DNA of 64,000 bases from CAZDCD01 sp964503885 (GTDB taxonomy: Bacteria > Bacteroidota > Bacteroidia > Bacteroidales > UBA10428). Positions 62,715 to 64,000 of the stretch are shown piece by piece (the first letter of the stretch is position 1; every line of letters begins with the position of its first letter). The notes below the pieces were generated by a model. It was given only the letters and a program-made list of their open reading frames with translations, had not been told where the DNA came from and did not search any database. The translations under genes were made by a program, and so were the position numbers. The stretch is from assembly GCA_964503885.1 (NCBI GenBank), contig CAZDCD010000013.1, positions 1 to 64,000 on the forward strand, given 5' to 3'.

Positions 62715-64000
62715 ATGCATTCCAAACCATTAAGTTTAGCTGAACTGAACCGGAAGATAAAAAACGTGTTGAATACCGCGCTTGAAACCAGATATTGGGT
62801 TGTAGGTGAGATCAGCGAGCTGAAAGAAAATTTTTCAAGCGGGCATTGCTATCTTGAACTCGTTGAAAAAGACGAAAAAAATGATGACTTGGTTGCCCGG
62901 TCCAGGGCAACAATCTGGGCGATGACTTATCGAATGATCAAACCATATTTTGAAACTACTACTGGTGCGCACCTTGCAGCAGGTATAAAAATTCTGGTGC
63001 GCGTATCTGTTGAATTTCATGAGGTGTATGGATTAAGCCTGAACATTTCAGACATCGAACCGTCATATACAGTGGGTGAGCTTGCACGGAAAAAACTCGG
63101 GATCATAAACCGCCTTACGGAAGAGGGTGTTATTGATATGAATCGGGAGCTGGACTTTCCGGTGTTGCCAAAACGGGTAGCTGTAATATCTTCCAAAACT
63201 GCAGCTGGTTTCGGAGATTTTGAAGACCAGCTCCTGAACAATCCATTCGGTTATTCATTCCATATTACACTTTTTCAGGCATTTATGCAGGGTGAAAATG
63301 CCGTGAACTCGATGGTCGAAGCGCTGGACCGCATTCATTGTGCTGAGGAAAAATTTGATGTGGTTGTTATCATCAGGGGTGGAGGATCACAGGTAGACCT
63401 CGATTGTTTTAACAGTTACTGGCTGGCATTGCATGTGGCACAGTTTCCGGTCCCCGTGATCACAGGAATAGGACACGAACAGGATGATACGGTTACCGAC
63501 AGGGTTGCTCATCTGGGCCTTAAAACACCCACTGCAGTGGCCGAATTTTTAATTGACCGTTTTCAGGAAGCGGAAGAATACTATACTTCAATGGGCCGGG
63601 ATATTGCACTTTTAGCTGGCAACAGGTTGCAAAATGAACATGAAACACTTCTGCGTTCAGGCATAATCCTTGGTAACAGAACAAAAAAGCTGCTCAGTGC
63701 AGGAAACAAAAAAATAGATGAAACTGTTTACAGGGGAAAGCTTTTGGCTCACCGGTTCCTGGAATTCAGCCAACAACAGGTGAAAGATATTGTAGTTGGA
63801 ACAGAACAGCAGGTTAGGAACAGGTTGCGGGACGAATATCATACCAATACCCTTTATCTGCTGAATCTTGAGAAACATCTGAAGAATTGCATTACAACAT
63901 CTAAACACCGGCTGGATATTCTTGAAAAAAGAAAGACATACCTCGATCCTGCTGGTGTTTTCAGCCGGGGGTACTCAATAACCCTGAAAGAAGGTAAGGT
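62715..64000 (+). CDS. xseA: exodeoxyribonuclease VII large subunit (partial, runs off the window)
   Basis: ATG 62715 opens a frame to the end of the window (428 residues). It has the N-terminal OB-fold (YWVVGEISELKENFSSGHCYLEL) and the nuclease core (RVAVISSKTAAGFGDFEDQL, VVIIRGGGSQVDLDCFNSY, VITGIGHEQDDTVTDRVAHL, TPTAVAEFLIDRF), then a long helical region and FSRGYSITLKEGK, which is near the normal C-terminus. It degrades single-stranded DNA with XseB, whose gene would be expected just downstream. Confidence 0.96.
   Translation, partial: MHSKPLSLAELNRKIKNVLNTALETRYWVVGEISELKENFSSGHCYLELVEKDEKNDDLVARSRATIWAMTYRMIKPYFETTTGAHLAAGIKILVRVSVEFHEVYGLSLNISDIEPSYTVGELARKKLGIINRLTEEGVIDMNRELDFPVLPKRVAVISSKTAAGFGDFEDQLLNNPFGYSFHITLFQAFMQGENAVNSMVEALDRIHCAEEKFDVVVIIRGGGSQVDLDCFNSYWLALHVAQFPVPVITGIGHEQDDTVTDRVAHLGLKTPTAVAEFLIDRFQEAEEYYTSMGRDIALLAGNRLQNEHETLLRSGIILGNRTKKLLSAGNKKIDETVYRGKLLAHRFLEFSQQQVKDIVVGTEQQVRNRLRDEYHTNTLYLLNLEKHLKNCITTSKHRLDILEKRKTYLDPAGVFSRGYSITLKEGK

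Noticed and set aside
1..64000. CRISPR arrays, prophage or transposase genes.
   Set aside because: No regularly spaced repeats, phage structural genes, integrase or transposase coding sequences were seen.

Overview
The window reads as a chromosomal segment of a Bacteroidota bacterium, probably of the order Bacteroidales or a close relative. The evidence is lineage-typical content: type IX secretion (T9SS) C-terminal sorting domains on two exported enzymes, a carboxypeptidase-regulatory-like/beta-barrel outer-membrane protein, LytTR two-component regulation, a DUF5777 barrel, RibBA as a fusion, a START-like protein beside an LptF/LptG permease, and several -7 boxes of the Bacteroidetes type TAnnTTTG. 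I see no prophage, CRISPR array, rRNA operon or intact transposase.

Layout. Positions 1-2.8 kb are gene-poor and repeat-rich: fragments of at least three short repeat families, one surface lipoprotein of the TM1410/GH114 type whose two halves are in swapped order, and tRNA-Ser(CGA) with a duplicated 3' end. From 2.8 to 9.2 kb lie envelope genes: an LTA-synthase-like sulfatase-fold enzyme, a glycosyltransferase, an MsbA-type ABC exporter and a GT-C mannosyltransferase-like protein. From 9.2 to 18.5 kb are housekeeping and cell-wall genes: purB, NfeD protease, MltG, phosphohexomutase, an exported GyrI-like domain, a SiaC-like phosphoprotein, PPK2 and a FemAB-like transferase. From 18.7 to 23.1 kb a LytTR kinase/regulator pair faces an outer-membrane barrel. 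From 23.3 to 28.7 kb are two sodium symporters with a small membrane protein, then an aminotransferase. From 28.8 to 32.2 kb there is a reverse-strand operon of two haem c lipoproteins, a DUF5777 barrel, a YceI protein and an OB-fold protein. HtrA protease with an unknown partner, an SRPBCC protein and a thymidylate-synthase-like protein follow. Then come a T9SS-exported metallophosphatase, an RND efflux operon (adaptor, pump, TolC-like), a broken MFS gene, DoxX with an outer-membrane protein, and a GIY-YIG/tRNA-Met unit. The last part (47.6-64 kb) holds the LptF/G-GT4-GT2 cluster, ribBA-fmt, a LysM glucosaminidase, an RluA pseudouridine synthase, panB, dnaK, a MORN-repeat protein, a T9SS subtilase and the start of xseA.

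Most interesting points. A repeat of about 155 bp or more occurs twice in opposite orientation 54 kb apart (about 288-445 and 54825-54979), each copy carrying two TTATCG...CGATAA palindromes. Both tRNA genes have a second copy of their own 3' end about 170 bp further on, like attachment-site scars, and one of them sits beside a GIY-YIG nuclease gene. The GH114-like lipoprotein appears circularly permuted. The haem c/DUF5777/YceI operon looks like a possible envelope electron-transfer module with two CX4CH haem sites. The thymidylate-synthase-fold protein is of a divergent, archaeal-looking type. All calls were made by eye; no database search was run.
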